From the NCBI GenBank assembly GCA_015523055.1, contig WALD01000002.1:1-10797 (forward strand): DNA of 10,797 nucleotides, given 5' to 3'. Below are positions 1 to 6,836 of the stretch, one piece after another (position 1 is the first letter of the stretch; each line of letters begins with the position of its first letter). The notes beneath the pieces are model-generated. The model was not told where the DNA came from, did no database searches, and saw nothing but the letters and a program-made list of their open reading frames with translations. Origin of the DNA: Candidatus Altarchaeota archaeon (GTDB lineage: Archaea > Altiarchaeota > Altiarchaeia > IMC4 > QMZM01). Made by a program: the position numbers and the translations under genes.

Positions 1-1138
1 GGTAACCATCATATACTTCGTTTATATCCTCAATCACCCTTGAAATTTCAGAAAGTCTTGATGGAAGAACATCTGGAATGACTTTTCTTATATTTTCTAC
101 ACTTTGCCCTCCAACATCACCAAGCATAAATGTAACAGTTGTAATGCCTTTGTTTTCGGCCAAATCTTTTAAGATTCCGGCTTCGGTTCGTTCTGCACCG
201 CCTACATCTCTTAGCAACCGCTTCAAGTCCGATTTAACTATATCCAGACCTTCTTTTCTATCTTCACTCTCCAGCAGATGCGGGATGATCAAAGCCTGAT
301 ACCCTGAAATTATTTGTCTCAAGTCTTGGAATACATGAAACTTTGCAGTATATAACGCCTCTGCACATGGTGCACAGATTGGAAAGGCTTTACCTGCATT
401 CTCACTCGTAACTCCGGGAAAAAATCCTTGTTTATTTACATTGGCAATATTTATTCCAACACCAGAGAGGACATTTGGAAAAAGTTCTGTTTCTTCATCA
501 CACAAACTACATTTAACACCATCCAACTTGAATGATTTAGCATCTTTTGTCTGATAAATGATTTTTGGCTTATTTTTCAGGGCAAAATCAAGAAGTCCTT
601 TTATTCCTGCATTATATTCACCATTGATTCTTATTGAGAAGACTTTTATATCTCTCTTCTCCTTGGCCCATTCCACCGTTTCAAAGAATGATTTTCTTTC
701 TAATAACCCCTCCCTGTTCAATTCGCCAATTTCAATATCTTTAGATGTGAATATTCTGACAACATCCTGCAACCAATTCACATTATCCTCTTTAGATGTC
801 TTAAGGTATCTATCAACTGTCTTTTTAAGTTTACTCGAACTCTCTTTCCAAGTTGGTGTCATATATGTTCCTTGAGATGCAGTTTTTAGGAACAAATACT
901 TCCAAGAATCATCAGAAACGTTTTCCTCTTCAAATCTTATCCTTCCATTATCGATTGCAAAAATTCCTATCCTATCCACTTTTATTGACTCAAACTGAAG
1001 TCGTCCATAAACCCCATTCTCAATAGCTTTCTCTCGTTGTTCCAGAAATGCATTAGGAGATATTAACGCATTAAAGTTAAACTCTTCAAACTCATTGATC
1101 ATTTTCAAAATTCCAAGGTTTCTAATCGCCTCAATCAT
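1..1138 (-). CDS. cas8b: Cas8b/Csh1-like type I-B CRISPR effector subunit (TM1802 family), 3' end cut by window edge
   Basis: The frame is open for 379 codons from ATG at 1138 to base 1, so the C-terminus lies outside. I read it directly on the minus strand. It begins MIEAIRNLG, the usual opening of Csh1/TM1802 proteins. It has two CxxC pairs: C210/C213 (KCSLCDEE) and C255/C258 in KAFPICAPCAEAL, the putative zinc ribbon with the K-x-FP-x-C-x2-C signature of the family. Members are about 550-650 residues, so roughly two thirds is present. In type I-B Cascade the large subunit helps recognise the PAM and target DNA and sits with Cas7, Cas5 and Cas6. By family habit cas7 and cas5 would follow to the left. 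The start follows an in-frame duplicate of the same junction (1266-1303). No CRISPR array is visible in the window. The assignment is from motifs, not a search. Another zinc-ribbon Cas8 subtype is the main alternative. Confidence 0.75.
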   Translation of the reverse strand, partial: MIEAIRNLGILKMINEFEEFNFNALISPNAFLEQREKAIENGVYGRLQFESIKVDRIGIFAIDNGRIRFEEENVSDDSWKYLFLKTASQGTYMTPTWKESSSKLKKTVDRYLKTSKEDNVNWLQDVVRIFTSKDIEIGELNREGLLERKSFFETVEWAKEKRDIKVFSIRINGEYNAGIKGLLDFALKNKPKIIYQTKDAKSFKLDGVKCSLCDEETELFPNVLSGVGINIANVNKQGFFPGVTSENAGKAFPICAPCAEALYTAKFHVFQDLRQIISGYQALIIPHLLESEDRKEGLDIVKSDLKRLLRDVGGAERTEAGILKDLAENKGITTVTFMLGDVGGQSVENIRKVIPDVLPSRLSEISRVIEDINEVYDGY

Positions 1139-1161
1139 CTTTTATCAAACCACCAATCGTG
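1123..1161 (-). repeat. Direct repeat copy B: cas8b translation start junction (intact copy)
   Basis: This 39-nt stretch on the minus strand contains the end of an upstream frame reading HDWWFDKR-stop and the cas8b start MIEAI, overlapping as ATGA. It matches copy A (1266-1303) at about 35 of 39 positions. The two substitutions in the HDWWFDK part are synonymous (CAT/CAC, GAC/GAT). Confidence 0.75.
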
Positions 1162-1212
1162 ATCCTTGCTCAATAACGATATCGTCCATTTTTGTATTGA
1201 CCATTAAACTTA

Positions 1213-1259
1213 TTCACTATACCGAACAAAAAGTGCAGGGTTTTATCCAGTATAGTGAA
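1213..1259. repeat. 47-bp element with 10-bp perfect terminal inverted repeats
   Basis: TTCACTATAC at 1213-1222 and GTATAGTGAA at 1250-1259 are perfect inverted arms around a 27-nt centre. The match continues imperfectly inward (TTCACTATACYGRA on both sides, 14 nt). The element begins about where similarity between the two cas8b-start copies ends, so it lies between the broken and the intact copy. It could be a tiny insertion, an operator, or an RNA hairpin. I see no ORF in it. The arm sequence CACTATACT also occurs just upstream of the ATPase start (2735-2743). Confidence 0.6.
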
Positions 1260-1265
1260 GACCCT

Positions 1266-1330
1266 TAATCGTCTCAATCATTTTTATCAAACCACCAGTC
1301 ATGGTATTGCGGAATCTTAATCATTTTCAT
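1266..1330 (-). pseudogene. Remnant of a duplicated cas8b start and the 3' end of an upstream gene
   Basis: On the minus strand a short frame from ATG 1330 reads MKMIKIPQYHDWWFDKND and stops at 1274-1276. It overlaps a second frame at ATG 1281 that reads MIETIKGLHYTG and stops at 1243-1245. Both resemble the junction just before the intact cas8b (HDWWFDKR-stop / MIEAIRNL). The pattern is what remains if an upstream gene ending in HDWWFDK and translationally coupled to cas8b was duplicated and then mostly deleted. The repeated match (copy A) is 1266-1303. I do not recognise the upstream protein from its tail. The rest of 1139-1391 is AT-rich spacer with no other gene seen. Confidence 0.5.
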
Positions 1331-1391
1331 CTTTCTTCTTATTTGGGATTAGGGATAGTTATACAAAGTTGGCGTTTATTTCGTTTAATTT

Positions 1392-2729
1392 TTATTCGGC
1401 TAACAGAAACAGCCACACTGGAATTAATAGAATTTCTTTCCTGTTAATCTTGTCCATTTTGAATACATCCCTTGTGACTATAATACCTGTCTTTAATCTG
1501 AATTTATCCATGAGCTTTAGCATGGCTTTTAAATCCGTTCTATCCACAGCAGATTTGTATTTAACCTCAACCGGAAGTATTACGTCCTGCTCTAGGAGGA
1601 TGTCGACCTCCTCTTTCTGCGGCGTTCTCCAGAAGGATATTCTCTCACAGATCAGCCTGGAGTGCTGAAAGACTATGCTTTCAACATACCTGCCCACCAC
1701 CTCATTTATGTCAAGTATATTCCTTGAGTATCTCATTATAGTTATAGTGATCGAGGGATGTGCAATGTGCACCTTCTTATTTTTTCTCAGCTGTTTAGCA
1801 ACACTTTTTGAATAGTTGTAGAGGACGTCAATTAGAAACGAATTCTGGAGATAGAAGAGGTATGACTTGGCAGTCTGATAGTTAACATTTAATGCATTAG
1901 ACAGCTTTGTTATGTCTAAAAGGTTTGATGTCTCTTTGCTGCAATACTCTAATATCGAGTATAATACATCTTTTCTCTTAACATTGAAAACCTCTGCTAT
2001 GTCTTCAAAGATTATTTTCTCCAGCACGGAACTCTTTATATAGCTCCTTATGATATCCATGTCCTCCTCTTTCGCTATTTCAGGAAATGCCCCCTTTAGG
2101 ATATACTGTAAAAACAGATTCTCCAGGACTGGTTTTTTATGTATGTTCTTCTCGTATACGTCCTTTAATTTGTTAAAATCCAGTTCTACCTTCCCCATCT
2201 TAAATCCGTTCATCTCAAGAAATTCCCTGAAAGTCAATGGCGACAGGTAAAAATCAAATAATCTTCCTGCAAGACTCTCCTTTGACTTTTTTATCTTCAG
2301 TGACGAGGAACCTGAGACCATGAATTTTATGTCCTCTCTAACATCATAAAATCTCTTCAAAATATCCTGCCAGTATGGAACCTTCTGTATCTCATCAAGG
2401 AAGATATACTTTCTGCCCTTCTTTGATATTGTTTTAAGATAGTAGTCTATTACATCCTCCAGCACCTTGGGATTTTGGGTGATAAGTTCATCAAACAGGA
2501 AATAGAATACATTGCTCTTCTCTTCTTTTACAAGATCCTTGATAATCTGCCGCATCAAAACCGTCTTTCCAACCCTCCTGAGTCCAACAACGGCGATTAT
2601 CTGTTTTGTTTTTAGGTATTTCTGTATGTTTTTAAAGATATGCCTCCTGTATTCGGGCACCTCTATTGCCCTCTCTTCCCACCAGGGGTTGTAGTCCCTC
2701 ATCAATGCTCTGGTTCTTTCGTCTATCAT
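1392..2729 (-). CDS. AAA ATPase of the archaeal AAA_14/DUF4143 type with a C-terminal PD-(D/E)XK-like domain
   Basis: This is a 445-residue protein. Walker A is GLRRVGKT at residues 49-56, Walker B is YIFLDEIQ at 108-115, and a sensor-like MVSGSSSL is at about 137-144. The segment LAGRLFDFYLSPLTFREF (153-170) is typical of this family. A helical winged-helix-like region follows (about 230-310). The C-terminus has EEVDILLE...PVEVKYK with D376, E388 and K390, the pattern of a PD-(D/E)XK nuclease fold. Such ATPases are common in archaeal accessory regions and their substrates are mostly unknown. I choose ATG 2729 rather than the in-frame TTG at 2747 because a TATA box at 2751-2760 places transcription start at about 2729, which makes a leaderless message. 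The neighbour downstream is the decayed cas8b junction, so a functional link to CRISPR is possible but not shown. Confidence 0.9.
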   Translation of the reverse strand: MIDERTRALMRDYNPWWEERAIEVPEYRRHIFKNIQKYLKTKQIIAVVGLRRVGKTVLMRQIIKDLVKEEKSNVFYFLFDELITQNPKVLEDVIDYYLKTISKKGRKYIFLDEIQKVPYWQDILKRFYDVREDIKFMVSGSSSLKIKKSKESLAGRLFDFYLSPLTFREFLEMNGFKMGKVELDFNKLKDVYEKNIHKKPVLENLFLQYILKGAFPEIAKEEDMDIIRSYIKSSVLEKIIFEDIAEVFNVKRKDVLYSILEYCSKETSNLLDITKLSNALNVNYQTAKSYLFYLQNSFLIDVLYNYSKSVAKQLRKNKKVHIAHPSITITIMRYSRNILDINEVVGRYVESIVFQHSRLICERISFWRTPQKEEVDILLEQDVILPVEVKYKSAVDRTDLKAMLKLMDKFRLKTGIIVTRDVFKMDKINRKEILLIPVWLFLLAE

Positions 2730-2750
2730 AGTTATAGTATAGTGCAAATA

Positions 2751-2760
2751 ATATTTAAAT
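2751..2760 (-). promoter_or_regulatory. TATA box of the AAA ATPase gene (leaderless)
   Basis: ATTTAAATAT on the minus strand, within a longer AT tract, is centred about 26 bp upstream of ATG 2729. This is the archaeal TATA-to-start distance, so the mRNA should begin at or very near the ATG. Between box and start lies GCACTATAC, which resembles the arms of the inverted repeat at 1213-1259. Confidence 0.65.
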
Positions 2761-2799
2761 ATATTTATACCACAGTATAAGTAAAATTACTTTTTTAAT

Positions 2800-3048
2800 T
2801 TATTCTTCTCGTTCCATTCCCCCCAGCTCCATCACCACATAGCGGCTCCTGTTCCTGCCGTTGTTCCCTCGGCCGTTTTCATCAAAGTAGTGCTGCATCT
2901 CTCTTACTTTTATGAGGACATCAACCGGGTTATGATTCCTCCCCCCGAGGTTTTCCTTTGTCGTCTCGTTTACCTATCTCCACTCCCCGTAGGTTTTTGG
3001 TTCCGGCTCGTGAAGAATTCTAAGCCTCGTTTTTGCGGATAAACCCAC
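2800..3048 (-). pseudogene. Short coding remnant of about 81 residues interrupted by one in-frame TAG; family not recognised
   Basis: From GTG 3048 the minus strand reads LRILHEPEPKTYGEWR, then TAG (2974-2976), then VNETTKENLGGRNHNPVDVL and on through MQHYFDENGRG to RYVVMELGG and TAA at 2800-2802. Residue composition on both sides looks protein-like (charged, few rare residues), and the frame is otherwise unbroken for 83 codons. It overlaps the last 29 nt of lysS in another frame and would follow it in the same direction. I see no good ribosome binding site. The simplest reading is a nonsense-broken or truncated gene tail. Readthrough (for example pyrrolysine) cannot be argued from one codon, and lysS itself ends with TAG. 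This is the only content I see in 2770-3019. Confidence 0.35.
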
Positions 3049-4582
3049 CCGATAATCTCTCCCTTACGAATTCTTTCTCCAGGCTGAGAAGAAACATCGC
3101 GGCCTTCGGGCCCTTCCTCTTCCCTATCAAAATGAGATAAATAGCCTCAAACATCCTCTCCGGCTCCAGTTCAATGCTCCTTGCAATCTCATAAATCCTT
3201 TTATGTAGCTCCCTGGGCGTAAATTTCCTGCCCAATTCCCCGGCGAGAATTTTGAGTCCTTTTCTCTGCTTGTCATCCAGACCAACCCCGGCCGCTTCCT
3301 TCTCGTCTATCAGCCTGAAATTCAGATACTCCGGCCCATAGTCTTCCTTCCATCTCCTGGCCAGTTTCAATCTCAATCTTAGTCTTTCCGTATCAAAATT
3401 CTCATACCCAGAATTCTCCAGCCGCTTTGAAATCTCGTCAATGTCCAGATCGGGGACTATCTGTGATAAGACGGCACAGAGTGTAAATGGAACTCCGAGA
3501 AATTTAGGCTCTGAAACCTGGGAAAGCCAGTACATCCTTGTCTCCATCTCCCCACCATTATCCTGTCCAAAGTAAATCCTCTCAGCCCTGTCATACTCAT
3601 CCACCATCGCGGGAATTCTCCCGAGGTTTATGTCCCTCTGCTTCTGCAGCCTCTTGTACATGAAGAATTTCAGGGTTTCAGGCTCGCAGATTTTGAGCCA
3701 TTCCCTTAGAGTAATCACATTTCCCTTTGAGGATGAAATCTTCTCTCCGTTCAGGGTGAAGAATTCATATATAACGGGGAGGGGAGGCTCCCATCCAAAG
3801 ACCTCCCTACAGATTTCCTTTGCTGTCCAGAATGAACCCCCTGCCGAGGCGTGCTCCTTCCCGAGAGGCTCACAGGTAACCTTGAAATGTGCCCATCTCA
3901 TTGCCCATTCCACCCTCCAGGGAAGCTTTCCATACCCCTCCTTAAGGTTACTCTCGCCCTCAAAACCGCAGCCCTTTATAGTACTACCTGAAATCTCCAC
4001 ATCCTCGCATTTATACCTGACAGAATCGCCGTCAATCCCAACGGCTCTGGTGGTAGAAATCTTCCCACACCTCTCACAGATCGGGCTCCATAGGACAGTA
4101 TCTCCGGGCAGTGGCTCCTTTCTGAATCTATTTAGAATCTCAACAATCTTTTCAGAATTATTCATTACGGTTTTAATTCCCTTGTAGAATTCTCCGCTCC
4201 TGTAAAGCTCCGTTGCAGAATATACCTCTGGTTCAACTCCAAATCCCTTCAAATCCTCGAGAAACCGGGTAACGTGATGCTCAACAAAACTATCATGACA
4301 GCCCTCCGGATCTGGAATGTCCTTCACTGGATGGCCCAGATACTCCTCCAGATAGTCCATTCCCTCCGGAACCCTTCTGAACGGGTCAAGATCATCCGCA
4401 ACCCAGATGAATTTCACCTCACCCCCCATTTCCTCAATGACCTTTCTGACAGCGTCTCCCCTGATCACATCAGAAGCATTTCCGATATGAGGAATTCCGG
4501 ATATGGAGGTCCCTGTTTCTATGACGTGCTTCTTTCCTCTCTTCAATAATTCCTCTGCAACGAGGTCAGACCAGTGGGTCAT
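3020..4582 (-). CDS. lysS: Class I lysyl-tRNA synthetase
   Basis: This 520-residue cytoplasmic enzyme charges tRNA-Lys using ATP and lysine. It is the class I form found in most archaea and some bacteria. The Rossmann-fold signature is GIPHIGNASD (HIGH-like PHIGN at 31-35), and the KMSKS-equivalent is KISSSKGN at 281-288. A zinc-binding cysteine set is at C169/C172, C192 and C205. Length fits the family (about 510-550). I start at ATG 4582 (MTHWSDLVAEEL), which matches the usual N-terminus. The frame is open 62 codons further upstream, but that part is unlike the family and runs antisense through the C/D sRNA at 4700-4759. An AT-rich ATTTACAT at 4623-4630 could be its TATA box, giving a leader of about 18 nt without a clear Shine-Dalgarno. 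It stops with TAG. Confidence 0.95.
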   Translation of the reverse strand: MTHWSDLVAEELLKRGKKHVIETGTSISGIPHIGNASDVIRGDAVRKVIEEMGGEVKFIWVADDLDPFRRVPEGMDYLEEYLGHPVKDIPDPEGCHDSFVEHHVTRFLEDLKGFGVEPEVYSATELYRSGEFYKGIKTVMNNSEKIVEILNRFRKEPLPGDTVLWSPICERCGKISTTRAVGIDGDSVRYKCEDVEISGSTIKGCGFEGESNLKEGYGKLPWRVEWAMRWAHFKVTCEPLGKEHASAGGSFWTAKEICREVFGWEPPLPVIYEFFTLNGEKISSSKGNVITLREWLKICEPETLKFFMYKRLQKQRDINLGRIPAMVDEYDRAERIYFGQDNGGEMETRMYWLSQVSEPKFLGVPFTLCAVLSQIVPDLDIDEISKRLENSGYENFDTERLRLRLKLARRWKEDYGPEYLNFRLIDEKEAAGVGLDDKQRKGLKILAGELGRKFTPRELHKRIYEIARSIELEPERMFEAIYLILIGKRKGPKAAMFLLSLEKEFVRERLSGGFIRKNEA

Positions 4583-4668
4583 GGTAAGATATTGGAATTC
4601 AATCCAGAATACTATTAGCAATATGTAAATTGCGTAGCAATTCTGGTGTATGATAATAGTGCCTGATG

Positions 4669-4679
4669 TTAATTTATCT
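4669..4679 (+). promoter_or_regulatory. TATA box for the C/D box sRNA
   Basis: TTAATTTATCT is centred at about 4674, 26 bp before base 4700, which is exactly the 5' base of the sRNA terminal stem. The agreement between box position and RNA end supports independent transcription on the + strand, opposite to lysS and the mscS gene. Confidence 0.6.
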
Positions 4680-4699
4680 CTCAAATCCAACATACTACC

Positions 4700-4759
4700 G
4701 GCAGTATGATGATACGAACAACCGCTGACCGATGATGACTGATGGGCGAGCTGACTGCC
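4700..4759 (+). ncRNA. C/D box guide sRNA (2'-O-methylation guide)
   Basis: All parts of an archaeal double-guide C/D sRNA are present in order. Terminal stem GGCAG (4700-4704) pairs with CTGCC (4755-4759). Box C is ATGATGA (4706-4712), followed by a 12-nt guide TACGAACAACCG (4713-4724) and box D' CTGA (4725-4728). After a 3-nt spacer comes box C' ATGATGA (4732-4738), a 12-nt guide CTGATGGGCGAG (4739-4750) and box D CTGA (4751-4754). Both C/D' and C'/D spacings are 12 nt, the archaeal standard, and both C boxes match RUGAUGA perfectly. Such RNAs assemble with L7Ae, Nop5 and fibrillarin and direct methylation of the target base paired to the fifth guide nucleotide upstream of D or D'. A TATA box lies 26 bp upstream. 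By hand alignment the guides fit 23S U2552 (with one mismatch) and 16S C1402 (with one G-U). Confidence 0.87.
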
Positions 4760-4843
4760 AGAGATCAATTATAGAGTATAGCCCCCCTCTCCTGCAAATT
4801 TCCACCAGAAAGAACCCCCCCGGAATTAGAATTTTGGCAAATG

Positions 4844-5917
4844 CTATTCTGCCTCATTGACAAAAACCGTCTGAGTCGGGTAAGCGAACTTGATCCCTTC
4901 TTTTTCAAACCGTTCTTTGAGGGCAAGATTTATCTCCTGCTGGACATCCATGTACTTATTATAGTCTCCGGTATCGACATAATAGGCAACCTCAAAATTC
5001 AGTGAAAAATCACCAAATTCCTTAAAATGAACCCTGTCCAGTTCAGTCAATTCAATCTTATCGAAAATTTTCTTCACTATCTCGGGAATTTTACGCAATT
5101 TTTTGGTGGATGTCCCATAAACTACCCCAAATGTGAAATGAATCCTTCTCTTCCGCATTTGTTTGTAATTATTGATTCTGGTGGAGGTCAACTCCCTGTT
5201 TGAAATAACTATCTCTTGACCCCATAAACTCTGCAAGCGAGTGGTTTTTATCCCTATTTTTTTAACCACCCCCAGGTCACTGCCCACAACAATAAAGTCT
5301 CCAACCCTGAATGGTTTATCAAAATATATGGAAAAAGAAGAGAAGATGTCACCGAGGATGTTTTGCAATGCAATGGCAACAGCTATCCCCCCTATCCCAA
5401 AACCTGCAATCAAGGTTGATACATCATACCCAAGATTTGATAAAATGAGAATAACCGCTATTCCCCACAAAACACCCTTTAAGATTCTGCTTAGAAGGTC
5501 AATAACAGATGTATCCACCTCCCCCTTCTCTTCTTTTTGTCTTTTTAGTATGAGTTTTCTTGTTCCATAGTCAATCAGCTCCTGAATACCCCTGATTGCA
5601 TAATAGGTAACAACTACAAGTGCCACATAATATAAAGTCGTTTCTATGAATGCAGGTATCTGGATGAACTTCAGGGCGACATAGAGCGATAACAGGAGGT
5701 AGAAGGGCCAGCCTATCCCATCAATAATCTCCATCAGCACATCGTCAATCTCGGCTTTGGTTTTGGCAGATATCTTTTTTAGCTTATCGATTATCACGTA
5801 TTTAAAAATCTTTAAACCAAGTATTGTTAATACAAGAACCACCATCGCCAACAGGTAATTCCTCATGGAATTATTCCCAATTGTGTAGGTTAAAATTCCT
5901 GTGATACTAGTTCCCAT
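4844..5917 (-). CDS. mscS: Small-conductance mechanosensitive channel, MscS family
   Basis: This 357-residue membrane protein opens under membrane tension to release solutes during hypo-osmotic shock. Hydrophobic segments are at about 20-40, 70-88, 95-110 and 147-161. The pore helix region follows at about 167-190 (LIAGFGIGGIAVAIALQN, rich in Gly/Ala as in MscS TM3). The signature DKPFRVGDFIVV (200-211) leads into the beta domain, and the C-terminus GIKFAYPTQTVFV is the usual end of the alpha/beta domain. It has five predicted segments rather than the three of E. coli MscS, as in many archaeal and plant relatives. ATG 5917 is chosen because a TATA box at 5938-5950 puts transcription start at about 5918, giving a leaderless message. 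ATG 5866 (MRNYLL) is the alternative. It is divergent from the gene at 5955. Confidence 0.93.
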   Translation of the reverse strand: MGTSITGILTYTIGNNSMRNYLLAMVVLVLTILGLKIFKYVIIDKLKKISAKTKAEIDDVLMEIIDGIGWPFYLLLSLYVALKFIQIPAFIETTLYYVALVVVTYYAIRGIQELIDYGTRKLILKRQKEEKGEVDTSVIDLLSRILKGVLWGIAVILILSNLGYDVSTLIAGFGIGGIAVAIALQNILGDIFSSFSIYFDKPFRVGDFIVVGSDLGVVKKIGIKTTRLQSLWGQEIVISNRELTSTRINNYKQMRKRRIHFTFGVVYGTSTKKLRKIPEIVKKIFDKIELTELDRVHFKEFGDFSLNFEVAYYVDTGDYNKYMDVQQEINLALKERFEKEGIKFAYPTQTVFVNEAE

Positions 5918-5937
5918 AGCAATAATCCTATTGATTT

Positions 5938-5950
5938 GTTTATTAATAAT
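5938..5950 (-). promoter_or_regulatory. TATA box of the mscS gene
   Basis: ATTATTAATAAAC on the minus strand is centred about 26 bp upstream of ATG 5917, so the mscS message is likely leaderless. The core is nearly palindromic and lies just before the divergent gene at 5955, so it may also serve a start further inside that gene (ATG 5988). Confidence 0.55.
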
Positions 5951-5954
5951 CCAT

Positions 5955-6836
5955 ATGAAATCCGAGATTAGACGGGCCGTTGATCATATGCTCGAAACGA
6001 ACCTCGTAAGGAAGGTATTCTGGCACATGGACGAGAAGGTAGATGACCTCATCTATGGAATCCGGCAGGGGGATGATGCCGCAGTCATTGGAGAATGGGT
6101 GGTGAATATGGAGGGTCCCTATCCTTTGAAGATAGGGAGAAAGACAGGGCTGATTCATACCTGCTCAGACATAGTTGTCATGGGTGCAAAACCCCGCTTT
6201 GCCCTGAATTCTATGCAGGTTGACTCAGTAAAGGAATCAAGGTCCATAGCAGAAGACATAAAAAAACAGAGCAACGGCCTGGGGGTTCCGATAATAGGGG
6301 GTAACACCCAGCTCGAAAATGATTTGAATCCATGCATCTCATTTGTAGTCTTCGGTAAGATGATCGGAAAGCCGATACCGGACTGCGGTGCAAAGCAGGG
6401 GGACAGAATTCTCATGCTGGGGGATGCTGTAGAAGGGGAGATAGGTGAGAGGGTTTACAGGGCAAAGGTGAAATTCGAAACGTTTTTTGACTTGATTAAG
6501 AACAATATCGAAATCCATGCATCAAAAGATGCATCCAGAGGCGGGTGGTTCGGCAACCTGACTGAGATGTTGATAAAGTCAAGAAAAGGCTTTACTCTGG
6601 ATAGTATCCCTTATCCGCGGATTACACGGTACATGGGGAATTATATGATAGCTGTCCCGGGGAAGGAAGTCAGGAAGATAGTGGAGATATCAGCCAGACA
6701 CAAGTGCCCCATTGTTGAGATAGGAAGGATTGAAAAGGATTTGACGATATCAATTGGTGATGATGTGGTGGTAGACCAGAAAAGGATGCGGGAACTCATA
6801 AGGAATTTCCCGTACAGGAGGTCCAGGGGGTTATAA
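5955..6836 (+). CDS. AIR synthase-related protein (PurM/ThiL/HypE/SelD superfamily)
   Basis: This 293-residue soluble protein has the ATP-binding features of the superfamily. GDDAAVI is at 39-45, SDIVVMGAKP at 71-80 (the HTDSDIVAMG-like stretch that helps form the dimer and active site), GVPIIGGNTQ at 110-119 and SKDASRGGW at 190-198, with the C-terminal AIRS_C region from about 148 onward. Known members activate a substrate with ATP in purine, thiamine, selenium or hydrogenase maturation pathways. This one is not an obvious orthologue of any of them. It most resembles the archaeal selenophosphate-synthetase-related group, a low-confidence guess. I reject the GTG start at 5901 because it adds a hydrophobic stretch encoded by promoter DNA and would overlap the divergent mscS. 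ATG 5988 is also possible. It converges with the small gene at 6831, their stop codons sharing the palindrome TTATAA. Confidence 0.82.
   Translation: MKSEIRRAVDHMLETNLVRKVFWHMDEKVDDLIYGIRQGDDAAVIGEWVVNMEGPYPLKIGRKTGLIHTCSDIVVMGAKPRFALNSMQVDSVKESRSIAEDIKKQSNGLGVPIIGGNTQLENDLNPCISFVVFGKMIGKPIPDCGAKQGDRILMLGDAVEGEIGERVYRAKVKFETFFDLIKNNIEIHASKDASRGGWFGNLTEMLIKSRKGFTLDSIPYPRITRYMGNYMIAVPGKEVRKIVEISARHKCPIVEIGRIEKDLTISIGDDVVVDQKRMRELIRNFPYRRSRGL

Noticed and set aside
1..1391. CRISPR array near cas8b
   Set aside because: I found no regularly spaced repeats of 25-40 bp. The only repeat is the two-copy start junction.
2730..2747. TTG start adding six residues to the AAA ATPase
   Set aside because: The TATA box at 2751-2760 puts the transcript start at about 2729, so the TTG would not be in the mRNA.
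3630..4187. 185-codon + strand frame inside lysS
   Set aside because: It is antisense to well-conserved lysS sequence including the KISSSKGN region, so it is a shadow frame.
4628..4646. AATTGC/GCAATT inverted repeat before lysS (possible operator)
   Set aside because: A 6-bp palindrome in AT-rich DNA is expected by chance, and I see no second copy.
4583..4768. In-frame N-terminal extension of lysS (62 codons)
   Set aside because: It does not resemble class I LysRS, which starts near MTHWSDLVAEEL, and it runs antisense across the C/D sRNA and its promoter.
5901..5954. GTG start giving the AIR-synthase protein a hydrophobic N-terminus
   Set aside because: The 18 extra residues are encoded by the AT-rich divergent promoter and overlap the mscS start. 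The family is soluble and needs no membrane anchor.
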